Shown in pieces: positions 35,353 through 44,211 of a stretch of 64,000 nucleotides of DNA; within the stretch, counting starts at the first letter, position 1, and each line of letters starts with the position of its first letter. The notes under the pieces were generated by a model. The model had not been told where the DNA came from. It saw nothing but the letters and a program-made list of their open reading frames with translations, and did not search any database. The stretch is from Parvimonas micra (GTDB lineage Bacteria; Bacillota; Clostridia; Tissierellales; Peptoniphilaceae). The translations under genes were made by a program, and so were the position numbers. The stretch spans positions 310,001-374,000 of the forward strand of contig NZ_CP148048.1 in assembly GCF_037482165.1 (NCBI RefSeq), given 5' to 3'.

Positions 35353-36861
35353 TTAATTTCTTTTTAATTCTTCAAGTAAAGAAAACACACTATTAATAAG
35401 ATTGTATTTTTCAAGATTTTTATCTTTATCATTAAGTGTATATATTATTTTTTTACCTAATCTATCTCTTACAATAATATTCTTATTTATTAAATTGTTT
35501 AAATATTTATTAGCAGTTGTTTTCGATATTTTTAATTCTAATTCAATATTATTTCTATTACAAATTTTATTTTTAATTAGATAGTTTATAATTTGTTTTT
35601 CATAAACATTAGAGAGTTTTAAATTCTCAATTAGAGAAGTATCCCATAGAATAAATTCAAAAGAATCTACTTTAGAAACAACATCTGGTTTTTTTAAATT
35701 ATAGTCTTTGACAGCTTCCATTATTTTAGGAATTCCAGTTCCAGCTTTTTCACAGACATTTATTAGTCTAAATATTTCTTGAATATAGTAGTTTCTTGGG
35801 TCTGAATGTCCTCCACTGAAAAAGTCTTGCAAATCGATTCTTAAACTTCCACCATTAATAAATAAAATTTTGTCTGAGTATCTTATAACTTTAATTCCTT
35901 CTTTACTAAAAAAATCACAATGTATAATTGTATTAATTAATGCCTCTCTAATTGCAATTATTAATTTTGAATTATCTTCTCTTATTAGATTGTCTTCTGT
36001 TATCTTTGAAGAACTATTGATGGTATTCTTTAACTTTTCAAATACTACGAAGAAAAAATTATATAGATTGTCTTCTCCCCAAGTGCCATCATAAATTATC
36101 CTGTCTGAAAAAGAGGCTTTTTCTGAAAAACTACTTTTTCTTATATATTCTATGTTATAGTGAGGAATGTATTCTTTAATAGATTCGTGTTTTCCAAAAA
36201 CTAATAAACCAGCAACTGTTAAAAAATATTTTTCGAATTTTCTGTCTTTTTTTAATACATTTATTTTTTCTAAAAATTTAATATTGCTAAAACTATTGAA
36301 TGGGTGATCTGGCTTAATTCTTTTAAATAAGTTTCTGTAATTTTGTATTGTAACTTCATCTAAGTCATCTATTGTATAGTTTTCAATTATTTTACTATCA
36401 TAACTTTCTGTATCTGAATCTCTTAACATAGCTTCGACAGTTTCTTTATTAGCTAGAAAATCACCATCACCTTGACGTATATAAGATTTGAAAGGATTAT
36501 TTTTTAGATATATAGGTTTATTGGTATATTTTACACATGGTACTTCAATGACAACTATATCTTTGCTATCTATTTTTAATTCATATACATTATTTTCGTT
36601 AATTACATTCCTGCTTATTTCATTGGAATTATTCATGTGGTTAAATAATTCTTTAATTATTTTTTTAGGGCTAGAAACCCCTACTACAGTATTTTTTTTG
36701 TTTTCTTCTATGCCTAATAAAATATAACCTTTATTTGTATTTGCAAAGGCACTTATAGTTTCTAATGCATTAATGGGAAATTTATGCTCTGCTTTTTTGA
36801 ATTCAATATACTGGTTTTCGCCAATTTCTAAAAATTCTAAAATTTCTTTTTCTGTTAACAT
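35353..36861 (-). CDS. AlbA_2 (Schlafen-like) domain transcriptional regulator
   Basis: A 502-residue protein of the ATP-dependent DNA helicase-related/Schlafen-AlbA_2 type. Residues 1-130 are the AlbA_2 domain (ENQYIEFKKAEHKFPINALETISAFANTNKGYILLGI in parts). A GHKL-like ATP-binding region follows (IIAIREALINTIIHCDF near 298-314, KAGTGIPKIMEAVK near 368-381). A C-terminal winged helix lies at about 425-475 (LELKISKTTANKYLNNLINKNIIVRD). Such proteins are common accessory regulators with unclear targets. AAGGAG precedes the ATG. Four TAATCGACCGC boxes lie just upstream and are the likely autoregulatory operator. Confidence 0.85.
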   Translation of the reverse strand: MLTEKEILEFLEIGENQYIEFKKAEHKFPINALETISAFANTNKGYILLGIEENKKNTVVGVSSPKKIIKELFNHMNNSNEISRNVINENNVYELKIDSKDIVVIEVPCVKYTNKPIYLKNNPFKSYIRQGDGDFLANKETVEAMLRDSDTESYDSKIIENYTIDDLDEVTIQNYRNLFKRIKPDHPFNSFSNIKFLEKINVLKKDRKFEKYFLTVAGLLVFGKHESIKEYIPHYNIEYIRKSSFSEKASFSDRIIYDGTWGEDNLYNFFFVVFEKLKNTINSSSKITEDNLIREDNSKLIIAIREALINTIIHCDFFSKEGIKVIRYSDKILFINGGSLRIDLQDFFSGGHSDPRNYYIQEIFRLINVCEKAGTGIPKIMEAVKDYNLKKPDVVSKVDSFEFILWDTSLIENLKLSNVYEKQIINYLIKNKICNRNNIELELKISKTTANKYLNNLINKNIIVRDRLGKKIIYTLNDKDKNLEKYNLINSVFSLLEELKRN

Positions 36862-36873
36862 AATTACTCCTTT

Positions 36874-36896
36874 TAATCGACCGCGTAATCGACCGC
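36874..36896. promoter_or_regulatory. operator-like repeat pair, gene-proximal
   Basis: Two copies of TAATCGACCGC 12 bases apart (36874 and 36886), immediately upstream of the ribosome site of the minus-strand regulator gene. The G+C-rich core stands out in this A+T-rich region. Confidence 0.7.
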
Positions 36897-36923
36897 CAAC
36901 AAAAAAAATTGTGAAAACAAAGG

Positions 36924-36932
36924 ATTATAGCT
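36924..36932 (-). promoter_or_regulatory. -10 of the AlbA_2 regulator gene
   Basis: Perfect TATAAT on the minus strand (36929 to 36924). The expected -35 position falls on the distal repeat pair, with no TTGACA match, which suggests that the repeats replace or cover the -35. Confidence 0.45.
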
Positions 36933-36938
36933 AATGTA

Positions 36939-36961
36939 TAATCGACCGCGTAATCGACCGC
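36939..36961. promoter_or_regulatory. operator-like repeat pair, distal
   Basis: Two more copies of TAATCGACCGC 12 bases apart (36939 and 36951), 65 bases from the first pair, covering the -35 position of the same gene. Confidence 0.7.
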
Positions 36962-37413
36962 TAATAAAAATTTTTAAAAATATAAGACATAATATAATAT
37001 TTTCTTGAATACTAGCTGTAATTATTTTAATTTCAGTTAGATTTATATTACTTACTTGTTATATATATATATATAAGATTCAGTTCCATAAATCATTTTC
37101 TATATTATAGTGAAAAATATATTTGATAAACTTTATCTATATATGGTTTTTACTATTTGTATAATTATTTATCATTTTAGTACTAAAATTTAGGTATTAC
37201 AAACTTTGTAAATTATTTTTTTAGATAGTATCCAAGATTTCCATGATAATAAGAGTTAAATTATTAATAAAATTGTGTCTTTTCTATAATTATAAAATAA
37301 AAAGTTATAAAAAGCAATAAAATATAATTAAGTAAGTTTATATAAACTTTTATAATTTACAAAGTCAAATAGAAGATAATTAGATGAATTTTGAAAAAAT
37401 AGTATATATTCTG
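36962..37413. other. A+T-rich gene-free stretch
   Basis: No gene is supported. A TATATATATATATATA run lies near 37060-37074. The right end leads into the promoter of the gene at 37477. Confidence 0.55.
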
Positions 37414-37449
37414 CTATTATTTTTGTGTTATAATATAATTGTATGAAAG
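37414..37449 (+). repeat. direct repeat, copy 2 (active promoter copy)
   Basis: Matches 35189-35224 with two mismatches. It contains TGT-TATAAT (37426-37434), an extended -10 for the gene at 37477. The two copies flank the AlbA_2 regulator gene and its operator. Confidence 0.75.
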
Positions 37450-37476
37450 TATATTTTATTTATGGAGGGTAAACTA

Positions 37477-37821
37477 GTGGAAATTCTAAAATTTGATAAA
37501 GAAATAGTATCAGAAGATTTAATAAAAAGAAATTGGAATTTTTATATTGAAAAAGCAGAAGAGGGAATATTATTATGTAAAAATCAATCAAAAGGACAAT
37601 TAAGAAATTTTCTTTCACAATTAAATCAGCTTTTAAGATTAGAGTATAAATATTATTCTCGAAATAAGTTTAAAATAAAATCTGGTAATTCTCCTATTGC
37701 TAATGATTATATTATAAGATTAGAAAAGGCAGTAGGAAGTCAAAGAAACAAATCAGATTACTATGATTGTTTTGATAATATTTTGACTGAATTTACTTGG
37801 CTAAAACCTAAGGACTTTTGA
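37477..37821 (+). CDS. uncharacterised small protein
   Basis: A 114-residue protein that I do not recognise, basic in the middle (QSKGQLRNFLSQLNQLLRLEYKYYSRNKFKIKS in parts) with no signal or membrane segment. It appears mostly helical. I choose GTG 37477 because GGAGGG lies seven bases upstream; the ATG at 37462 overlaps that site. The extended -10 at 37426 would drive it. It ends with UGA. It faces away from the AlbA_2 gene and may belong to the same accessory island. Confidence 0.65.
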   Translation: MEILKFDKEIVSEDLIKRNWNFYIEKAEEGILLCKNQSKGQLRNFLSQLNQLLRLEYKYYSRNKFKIKSGNSPIANDYIIRLEKAVGSQRNKSDYYDCFDNILTEFTWLKPKDF

Positions 37822-37910
37822 TTTAATAATAGTATAATATCGACTTTTTCCTATGGTGCTGAAACGTTGCTATTATATATAATTTTAAGTAACATTTTAT
37901 AAAACGCAAA

Positions 37911-37960
37911 TAAAAAACTCTTGCAAATAGGCTGTTTAAAACTTATTTACAAGAGTTTTT
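37911..37960 (-). terminator. terminator of tmRNA
   Basis: On the minus strand AAAACTCTTGTAAATA pairs with TATTTGCAAGAGTTTT (one G-U) and six T follow. It starts directly after the tmRNA CCA. Confidence 0.88.
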
Positions 37961-38308
37961 TGGTGGAGATGGTGGGTGTCGAACCCACGTCCGAAAAAGC
38001 ATTCATATCACTTTCTCCGAATACAGTCAATTTTAATTTTCCCAATAACCTATAAATTAACAAAATCAGTTAAAGGTATCTTATAAATACAATTACAAAT
38101 CTAAGAACTTTTGTAAAGGTTGCCCACGAATTTAATGATAGAGTTTAGACTTTTGTGGGAAAAGAATAGACTCCAAATAGCTGACTAGGCAGCTAATGCA
38201 AAATTATTATTTTCTGCGTTTATATTTAATTTACCACTTTTTATGTTGATTGGATACAACAATTCGCTTATGATACTGCAACTTCCCCGTCGAAGCCAGT
38301 TCATCCCC
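37961..38308 (-). ncRNA. ssrA: transfer-messenger RNA
   Basis: tmRNA rescues stalled ribosomes and tags the unfinished protein. The 5' end GGGGATG pairs with CATCTCC before the encoded CCA, forming the tRNA-like acceptor. GGTTCGACACCC (minus strand) is the T arm. The tag reading frame lies at 38185-38217 and encodes AENNNFALAA then UAG. The length of about 348 bases is normal. It has a perfect promoter and a strong terminator. Confidence 0.96.
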
Positions 38309-38322
38309 ATATTACTAGGTAT

Positions 38323-38351
38323 AGTATACCCATATTTTTATATCATGTCAA
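38323..38351 (-). promoter_or_regulatory. promoter of tmRNA
   Basis: TTGACA (38351 to 38346), 17 bases, TATACT (38328 to 38323) on the minus strand. This is the closest match to the sigma-A consensus in the window, as expected for a stable RNA. Confidence 0.9.
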
Positions 38352-38367
38352 ATTCAAAAAAGAAAAA

Positions 38368-38754
38368 TCAATTAGACTTTTTTAAAATTCTTGAAATTGA
38401 TATAAAAATGGTAATTATTGAAACAATCGCAAAGAAAAATAAAATCATAGTTATTCCATAGTCAAATAATCTTTTATAAAATCTATAAAAGTTATAAATT
38501 CTAAATATGAAAAATAAAATTATACCAACATTTATAGTTAAAAGATATTTTGTCTTTTTTGTTACCAATAATAAAACAAATATAAATATAAAAATTAGAG
38601 AAATACTTAATGGAATATTTTTAAATATTGTTAAACTATGCATATATGGTTCATCAGAAGGATAAGATCCAGCTGATAGTTCTAAAATCAAAAGGTATAA
38701 TAAAAATATTAAAAAACTAAATATTGAGTAAATTTTTTCTTTTATTAATTTCAT
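38368..38754 (-). CDS. small multi-span membrane protein
   Basis: A 128-residue protein with four hydrophobic segments (about residues 10-27, 46-64, 68-88 and 97-123) and short basic loops. An AAAAGGAGGATACT ribosome site precedes the ATG, so it is probably translated. I recognise no family. Its stop lies 17 bases upstream of the tmRNA -35, and there is no clear terminator between them, so some read-through into ssrA is possible. Confidence 0.7.
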   Translation of the reverse strand: MKLIKEKIYSIFSFLIFLLYLLILELSAGSYPSDEPYMHSLTIFKNIPLSISLIFIFIFVLLLVTKKTKYLLTINVGIILFFIFRIYNFYRFYKRLFDYGITMILFFFAIVSIITIFISISRILKKSN

Positions 38755-38882
38755 AGTATCCTCCTTTTTATATGAATATTAGCAATTTACAACTTTATTA
38801 TAAGATTATAAAGTTTTTTTGTAAAGTATTTTTTAAAAAAACAGTCTAAAAGAAAAATTATTAAATTTTCGTAATAAAGTAT

Positions 38883-38910
38883 TGAAAAATATTTTTATCC
38901 GATTTATAAT
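38883..38910 (+). promoter_or_regulatory. promoter of the yicC-gmk-rsmB operon
   Basis: TTGAAA (38883-38888), 16 bases, TATAAT (38905-38910). No other clear promoter is visible before rsmB, so it may drive the whole eight-gene operon. Confidence 0.65.
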
Positions 38911-38951
38911 TTATTAATATAAAAATAATTTAAATTTTTAAGGAGAAAAAG

Positions 38952-39836
38952 ATGTTAAAATCAATGACCGGTTATGGTAGAAGTGAGTTCGTTGATGAAA
39001 ATTATGATTTATCTTTTGAGATGAAAGCTGTAAATCATAAATTTTTAGATATTCAAGTTAAATTACCATATTTTTTAAATTTTTGTGAAGAAGATATAAA
39101 AAAAGTTGTGAGGAAAAAATTGTCAAGAGGACGGGTTGATATTTTTATAAGAGGGAAACAAAAGTTTTCTGAAAATAACTCCGCTTTGGATGTTAATTAT
39201 GATTTAGCTTCTGCTTATTTTGAGGCTTATAAAAATATTTCAAAAAATCTGGGGATAGAAAGTTCTGTAAGCATTGGGCATATTGTTAGAAATGAAAATG
39301 TAGTTGATGTTAAAACTTCTGAAATAGACGAAGATTATTTGAAGAAGAATGTTTTAGAGTCTATTGAAAAGGCAGTCGATGAACTTGTTTCAATGAGAAT
39401 TGTTGAGGGAGAAAATCTGAATAAGGATTTGTTGGACAATCTTTTAGCTTTTGAAAATAATTTAGGAAATATCATAGATAGAAAAGAGGATGTTTTAAAT
39501 AATCAAATTGAGAGATTAAAATTAAAACTAAATGAATTTTCTGATGAATTATCTGAAAGTGAAATAAACAGATTAAATCTTGAAGTGATTTTTTATACTG
39601 ATAAACTTGATATAAGCGAAGAAATTACAAGACTTCATTCACATATTCAAAATTTTAAGAAGTTTTTAAATCTAGAAAGTCAAGTTGGTAAGAAAATTGA
39701 ATTCTTATTACAAGAGATGAATAGAGAAATCAATACAATAGCAAGTAAATCAAATAATTATGCGATTTCAACTTATGTTATTGAAATGAAGGTTATTATA
39801 GAGAAACTTAGAGAACAAATTCAAAATGTTGAGTAG
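38952..39836 (+). CDS. yicC: YicC-family endoribonuclease
   Basis: YicC/YloC proteins are RNases that affect small-RNA and mRNA turnover. The 294-residue protein opens with the family signature MLKSMTGYGRSEF, has VNHKFLDIQVKLP near residues 28-40 and ends with the conserved KIEFLLQEMNREINTIASKS block and VIEMKVIIEKLREQIQNVE. AAGGAGAAAAAG precedes the ATG. It stands before gmk, as in many Firmicutes, but the remA (DUF370) gene often found between them is missing. Confidence 0.92.
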   Translation: MLKSMTGYGRSEFVDENYDLSFEMKAVNHKFLDIQVKLPYFLNFCEEDIKKVVRKKLSRGRVDIFIRGKQKFSENNSALDVNYDLASAYFEAYKNISKNLGIESSVSIGHIVRNENVVDVKTSEIDEDYLKKNVLESIEKAVDELVSMRIVEGENLNKDLLDNLLAFENNLGNIIDRKEDVLNNQIERLKLKLNEFSDELSESEINRLNLEVIFYTDKLDISEEITRLHSHIQNFKKFLNLESQVGKKIEFLLQEMNREINTIASKSNNYAISTYVIEMKVIIEKLREQIQNVE

Positions 39837-39849
39837 TTTTGGAGGTAGT

Positions 39850-40419
39850 ATGAAAAAGGGATTTTTGATGGTTGTTTCAGGTCCGTCAGGAGTTGGTAAA
39901 GGTACTATTTGCGATATTTTATTAAGAGATAATAAAGATATTAAGTATTCAATTTCTGCAACGAGTAGAAATAAAAGACCTAATGAAGAACATGGGAAAA
40001 ATTATTTTTTCGTTTCAAATGATGAGTTTGAAAAGATGATAGCAGATGAAAAACTTTTAGAGTATGCAAGAGTTCATGGAAATTATTATGGAACACCTAA
40101 GGATTTTGTTTTAAATTCTATTGATAATGGAGATGTCGTAATTTTAGAGATTGACGTTCAAGGAGCACTACAAGTTAAGAAAAATTATCCTGATGCAGTT
40201 TTAGTTTTTGTTTTGCCACCAGATTTTGAAGAATTAAAGAGAAGACTTGTAGAACGTGGAACGGAAGATGAAGAAACTATAAATTTAAGAATGAATAATG
40301 CAAAAAAAGAAGTTGAATTTTTAAATGAATATAATTATTCAATAGTGAATGATTTTATAGATGAAAGTGTAGATAAAATGAAGGCGATTATTGAAGCCGA
40401 AAGATTAAAGATTAAATAG
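39850..40419 (+). CDS. gmk: guanylate kinase
   Basis: Phosphorylates GMP to GDP. The 189-residue protein has the P-loop VVSGPSGVGKGT near residues 7-18, the GMP-binding SATSRNKRPNEEHGKNYFFV region and the lid segment RRLVERGTEDEETINLRM. I start at ATG 39850, five bases after GGAGG; an earlier in-frame start would overlap the end of yicC. rpoZ follows after 12 bases. Confidence 0.95.
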   Translation: MKKGFLMVVSGPSGVGKGTICDILLRDNKDIKYSISATSRNKRPNEEHGKNYFFVSNDEFEKMIADEKLLEYARVHGNYYGTPKDFVLNSIDNGDVVILEIDVQGALQVKKNYPDAVLVFVLPPDFEELKRRLVERGTEDEETINLRMNNAKKEVEFLNEYNYSIVNDFIDESVDKMKAIIEAERLKIK

Positions 40420-40431
40420 GAGGAATGAAAG

Positions 40432-40629
40432 ATGATAAATCCATCATTTAAAGAATTAGAAAAAATTGATAAGAGTAGATATGCTCTAGTTGTAATGACA
40501 AGTAAAAGAGCTAGAAGAATTGTAAACGGATCTAAAAATTTAATGGAAACAGATGCACAAAAACCAATTACTCAAGCACTTCAAGAAATAGTAGCTCAAA
40601 AGGTAACTAAAAAAGAAAAGGAAGATTAA
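40432..40629 (+). CDS. rpoZ: RNA polymerase omega subunit
   Basis: A 65-residue protein that helps assemble RNA polymerase. It has SRYALVVMTSKRARRI near residues 15-30 and a KPITQALQEI block, the usual omega features. AGGAGGAATGAAAG precedes the ATG. The gmk-rpoZ-coaBC-priA order is widespread and supports the call despite the short length. Confidence 0.92.
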   Translation: MINPSFKELEKIDKSRYALVVMTSKRARRIVNGSKNLMETDAQKPITQALQEIVAQKVTKKEKED

Positions 40630-40630
40630 G

Positions 40631-41812
40631 ATGAAAAAAAATATTTTAGTTGGAGTAACTTCTGGAATTGCAATTTACAAGTCTTTAGACTTAGTAAGTA
40701 TGTTAGTTAAGGCAGGATATGAAGTTAATGTTGTTATGACTGAAAACGCAACTAAACTTATAAATCCTTTGATTTTTGAAACAATGAGTCAAAATAAGGT
40801 TCATAGTGATGTTTTTGAAAGAGATATGGATAGTGAGGTTAAGCATATAAAACTTGCAAAAAATGCAGATTGTTTTGTTATTGCTCCACTTACTGCAAAT
40901 ACTATGGCTAAAATTGTTCACGGAATTGCAGATAATTTGATTACAAATATCGTACTTGCATATACTAAAAAGATGATTTTAGTGCCATCTATGAATGTTA
41001 ATATGTATGAAAATCCTGTAACTCAAAAAAATATTGAAACTTTAAAGGAAAGACATATTGTTTTAAGTCCGGATTATGGTCGTCTTGCTTGTGGTGATTA
41101 TGGAAAAGGAAAATTTCCTACAACAGAAAGAATTTTTGAAGAAATTGAGAGCTATTTTGTGAAAAAAGATTTGCTTGGAAAAAAGGTGTTAATAGGAAAT
41201 GGTGCTACAGTTGAAGATATTGATCCTGTTAGATATATTTCAAATTACAGTAGTGGAAAAATGGGAAATGAATTGGCACTATGTGCTAAAAGACGTGGAG
41301 CTGATGTAAAAGTAGTGTGCGGAAAAGTTAATAGTGATTACAGAAAATTTGGAATTGAATACTTTGATGTAAAAACTAATGAAGATATGTATAACTCAAT
41401 AAAAGAAAATTTTGATGAAGCTGATATTTTAATTATGCCTGCTGCACCAGTTGATTTTAAGGTAAAAAATAAAAAAGATTTTAAAATCAAAAAGACTGAA
41501 AATTTTGAAAATATTGAGCTTGAAAATAATATTGATATTTTAAAAAGTATTTCAGAGTATAAAAAATCACAATTTGTTGTAGGCTTCGCAGCTGAAACAA
41601 ATTCAGTTAAAGATTATGCAATTTCAAAGTTGAATAATAAAAATTTGGATATGATAGTTGCAAATGACGTTTCATTAAAAGATAGAGGATTTGGTTCTGA
41701 TTTTAATAAGGTTACTATCATTACTAAAGATAGTGAAATTGAAACGGAAGTTTTAACTAAGAGAGAAATTGCAGATAAAATTTTAGATGCTATTTTGGAG
41801 AAAATATGTTAG
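40631..41812 (+). CDS. coaBC: bifunctional phosphopantothenoylcysteine decarboxylase / phosphopantothenate-cysteine ligase
   Basis: Carries out two steps of coenzyme A synthesis. The 393-residue protein has an N-terminal flavin-dependent CoaC domain (about 1-180), with GVTSGIAIYKSLDLV and the active-site MNVNMYENPVTQ segment. The C-terminal CoaB domain has NYSSGKMGNELALCAKRRGADV near 206-228 and AAPVDFKVK with the lysine for CTP use. It overlaps priA by seven bases. Confidence 0.94.
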   Translation: MKKNILVGVTSGIAIYKSLDLVSMLVKAGYEVNVVMTENATKLINPLIFETMSQNKVHSDVFERDMDSEVKHIKLAKNADCFVIAPLTANTMAKIVHGIADNLITNIVLAYTKKMILVPSMNVNMYENPVTQKNIETLKERHIVLSPDYGRLACGDYGKGKFPTTERIFEEIESYFVKKDLLGKKVLIGNGATVEDIDPVRYISNYSSGKMGNELALCAKRRGADVKVVCGKVNSDYRKFGIEYFDVKTNEDMYNSIKENFDEADILIMPAAPVDFKVKNKKDFKIKKTENFENIELENNIDILKSISEYKKSQFVVGFAAETNSVKDYAISKLNNKNLDMIVANDVSLKDRGFGSDFNKVTIITKDSEIETEVLTKREIADKILDAILEKIC

Positions 41813-44202
41813 CAGAAGTTGTTGTTAAGTCTTTTTTGCTATCAAGAGCTGAAAATATTTTTACTTATAAAATCCCTAAAAATATTGAAGAAGAAATTTC
41901 AGTAGGTAAGAGAGTAATTGTCCCTTTTGGTAAAGGAAATAAGGGCACGGTTGGACTTGTTATAAATATTTTAGATGAAAAAGATGTTGAAACAGATATA
42001 AAGTTCAAAGAAATTAATATGGTTATAGATGAAAGGGAAATTGTAAGTAAAACACAGATTAAACTTGCAAAGTTTATGAGTGAAAAATACATTACAAATC
42101 TTTCTTATTGTCTAAATTGTGTTTTGCCTCCCGGAGATTGGAGTAAAATTGAAGAATTTTTTGTTTTAAATAAAGAAAAATCCAATGTGCTTTCTGCTGT
42201 TGAGGCTGAATTTTTTTCAAAGAGAAAAAATATTTTGGAAATTAGAGAATTTTATAATTATGATAATAGAGTAAATTATCTAATTGAAAACGAAATTTTA
42301 GTAAAAAAGTATAAATATAACAACTCGGAAAATAAATTTTTAGAAAAATTTGTCAAACTAAATGAAGATTTTGATTTTTCAAAAATTCGTAAAAATGCAG
42401 TAAAACAATTAGAACTTTTAAATTTTTTAAAGGGAAAAGATTTTGTTGGAGTTAAAAATTTAAGAGAAAATAACTTTACAAAAACTGTAATAGATTCTTT
42501 AATTTCAATGGATGCACTTTTTTTAACTGAAAATAAAATTTATAAAAATTCTATTGAAGAAACAAGTAGCTATAAAAAATTAAAGTTAAATAAAGAACAA
42601 AAAGAAGTTTTAGACAATATTTTAAGTTCCAAAAATAATAAATTTTTAATTCATGGAATAACAGGAAGTGGGAAGACTGAAATTTATCTTCAACTTGTTG
42701 AAAAGATGTTGGAACAGGGAAAAAGCAGTATAATTTTAGTCCCTGAAATAAGTCTTACACCACAGACTATAGAGAGATTTTCAGGACGTTTTGGAAATGA
42801 TATTGCAATTATTCACTCCAAACTTACTATGATTGAAAAATTAAATCAATGGAAACAAATTCAAGATAAGGATATAAAGATTGTTGTAGGAGCAAGATCT
42901 GCGATTTTTTCCCCAATCAAGAATTTAGGACTTGTAATAATTGATGAAGAGCATGAATCAAGCTATATAAGCGATCAAAATCCAAAATATTATACTCATG
43001 AAGTGGCAGAATATTTAGTCGGATTGTCAGGAGCAAAACTTGTCTTAGGCTCCGCAACTCCGTCTGTAAATATTTATGCAAGGACAAATAGTGATGACAT
43101 TAAACTTTTGGAATTAAAAAACAGAGCTACAAAAAATTCTTTACCTGAAGTTGAAATTGTTGATATGCGTGAAGAATTGTTGCTTGGAAATAAGAGTATT
43201 TTAAGTAATAGTTTGTATGAAGAAATTCAAAAAACTTTGGACAGAAAAGAACAGGTAATTTTATTTTTAAATAAACGTGGAAGAAGTTCTTTTGTTTTTT
43301 GTCGAAGTTGCGGTTATGTTCAAAAATGCGATTATTGTGATATTTCTATGACTTATCATAAAGATAATAGGAAAGATATTTGTATTTGCCATATGTGCGG
43401 AAGAACTAAACCAAAACCTAAAATATGTCCAAATTGTTTTAAACAGTCCATAAAAGAATTCGGTTTTGGAACGGAAGCTTTAGAGGAATATATCAAAAAT
43501 GCTTTTAAAAATGCTAAAGTTTGTAGAATTGATGCAGATACTTCAAAAGAAAAAGGAGTCTATGAAGAAGTTTATCGAAAGATGAAAAATAAAGAAATTG
43601 ATATTTTAATCGGTACTCAGATGATTTCAAAAGGACTCGACTTTCCGAATGTAACTTTGGTAGGAGTTGTACTTGCAGATATAAGTTTGAATATTCCATC
43701 TTTTAAATCTGCTGAAAAAACTTTTCAACTTTTGACACAGGTTGCAGGTCGTTCAGGTCGTGGAGATAGAGAGGGAAAAGTAATAATTCAAACATATAAA
43801 CCGAGTCATTACAGCATTGTTAATTCTTCGGATCATAATTATGAAGAGTTTTTTAAAGAGGAAATTAATTTTAGAAGAAGTTTTCTATATCCGCCGAAGG
43901 CTCATATCGTGAATTTTCAATTTAGAAGTAAAAGTGTTGAAAATTGTATGGAAGAATTAAAGCAGATAAGAGATTTAATTTTTGATAAATTTAAAAAAGA
44001 AATAAATTTAAAAAATATAATTATTCTGGGACCTAATCCTGATGCGATAAAATGGGTAAATATGGTGTATAGATATAATTTAACTATAAAAGTTTTAGAA
44101 GACTATGATGTCTTTAGACAATTTTTGACAGAATTAATTTTTAATAAAAAGTATTCATTTAATACCGAAAAAAATGGAAAATTAATTTTGACAATAGATT
44201 AA
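41806..44202 (+). CDS. priA: primosomal protein N' (replication restart helicase PriA)
   Basis: PriA recognises stalled forks and reloads the replicative helicase. The 798-residue protein has an N-terminal DNA-binding part, then a helicase core with Walker A GITGSGKTE near residues 284-292 and the DEEH box near 380. A zinc-binding insert has eight cysteines (CRSCGYVQKCDYC and CHMCG...CPNC). The C-terminal helicase motif is QVAGRSGRGDREG. The ATG lies within the end of coaBC. Confidence 0.95.
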   Translation: MLAEVVVKSFLLSRAENIFTYKIPKNIEEEISVGKRVIVPFGKGNKGTVGLVINILDEKDVETDIKFKEINMVIDEREIVSKTQIKLAKFMSEKYITNLSYCLNCVLPPGDWSKIEEFFVLNKEKSNVLSAVEAEFFSKRKNILEIREFYNYDNRVNYLIENEILVKKYKYNNSENKFLEKFVKLNEDFDFSKIRKNAVKQLELLNFLKGKDFVGVKNLRENNFTKTVIDSLISMDALFLTENKIYKNSIEETSSYKKLKLNKEQKEVLDNILSSKNNKFLIHGITGSGKTEIYLQLVEKMLEQGKSSIILVPEISLTPQTIERFSGRFGNDIAIIHSKLTMIEKLNQWKQIQDKDIKIVVGARSAIFSPIKNLGLVIIDEEHESSYISDQNPKYYTHEVAEYLVGLSGAKLVLGSATPSVNIYARTNSDDIKLLELKNRATKNSLPEVEIVDMREELLLGNKSILSNSLYEEIQKTLDRKEQVILFLNKRGRSSFVFCRSCGYVQKCDYCDISMTYHKDNRKDICICHMCGRTKPKPKICPNCFKQSIKEFGFGTEALEEYIKNAFKNAKVCRIDADTSKEKGVYEEVYRKMKNKEIDILIGTQMISKGLDFPNVTLVGVVLADISLNIPSFKSAEKTFQLLTQVAGRSGRGDREGKVIIQTYKPSHYSIVNSSDHNYEEFFKEEINFRRSFLYPPKAHIVNFQFRSKSVENCMEELKQIRDLIFDKFKKEINLKNIIILGPNPDAIKWVNMVYRYNLTIKVLEDYDVFRQFLTELIFNKKYSFNTEKNGKLILTID

Positions 44203-44211
44203 GGAGGAAAA

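Noticed and set aside
38243-38461. Plus-strand 72-codon frame
   Set aside because: It covers the tmRNA 5' end, its promoter and the end of a membrane-protein gene on the other strand.
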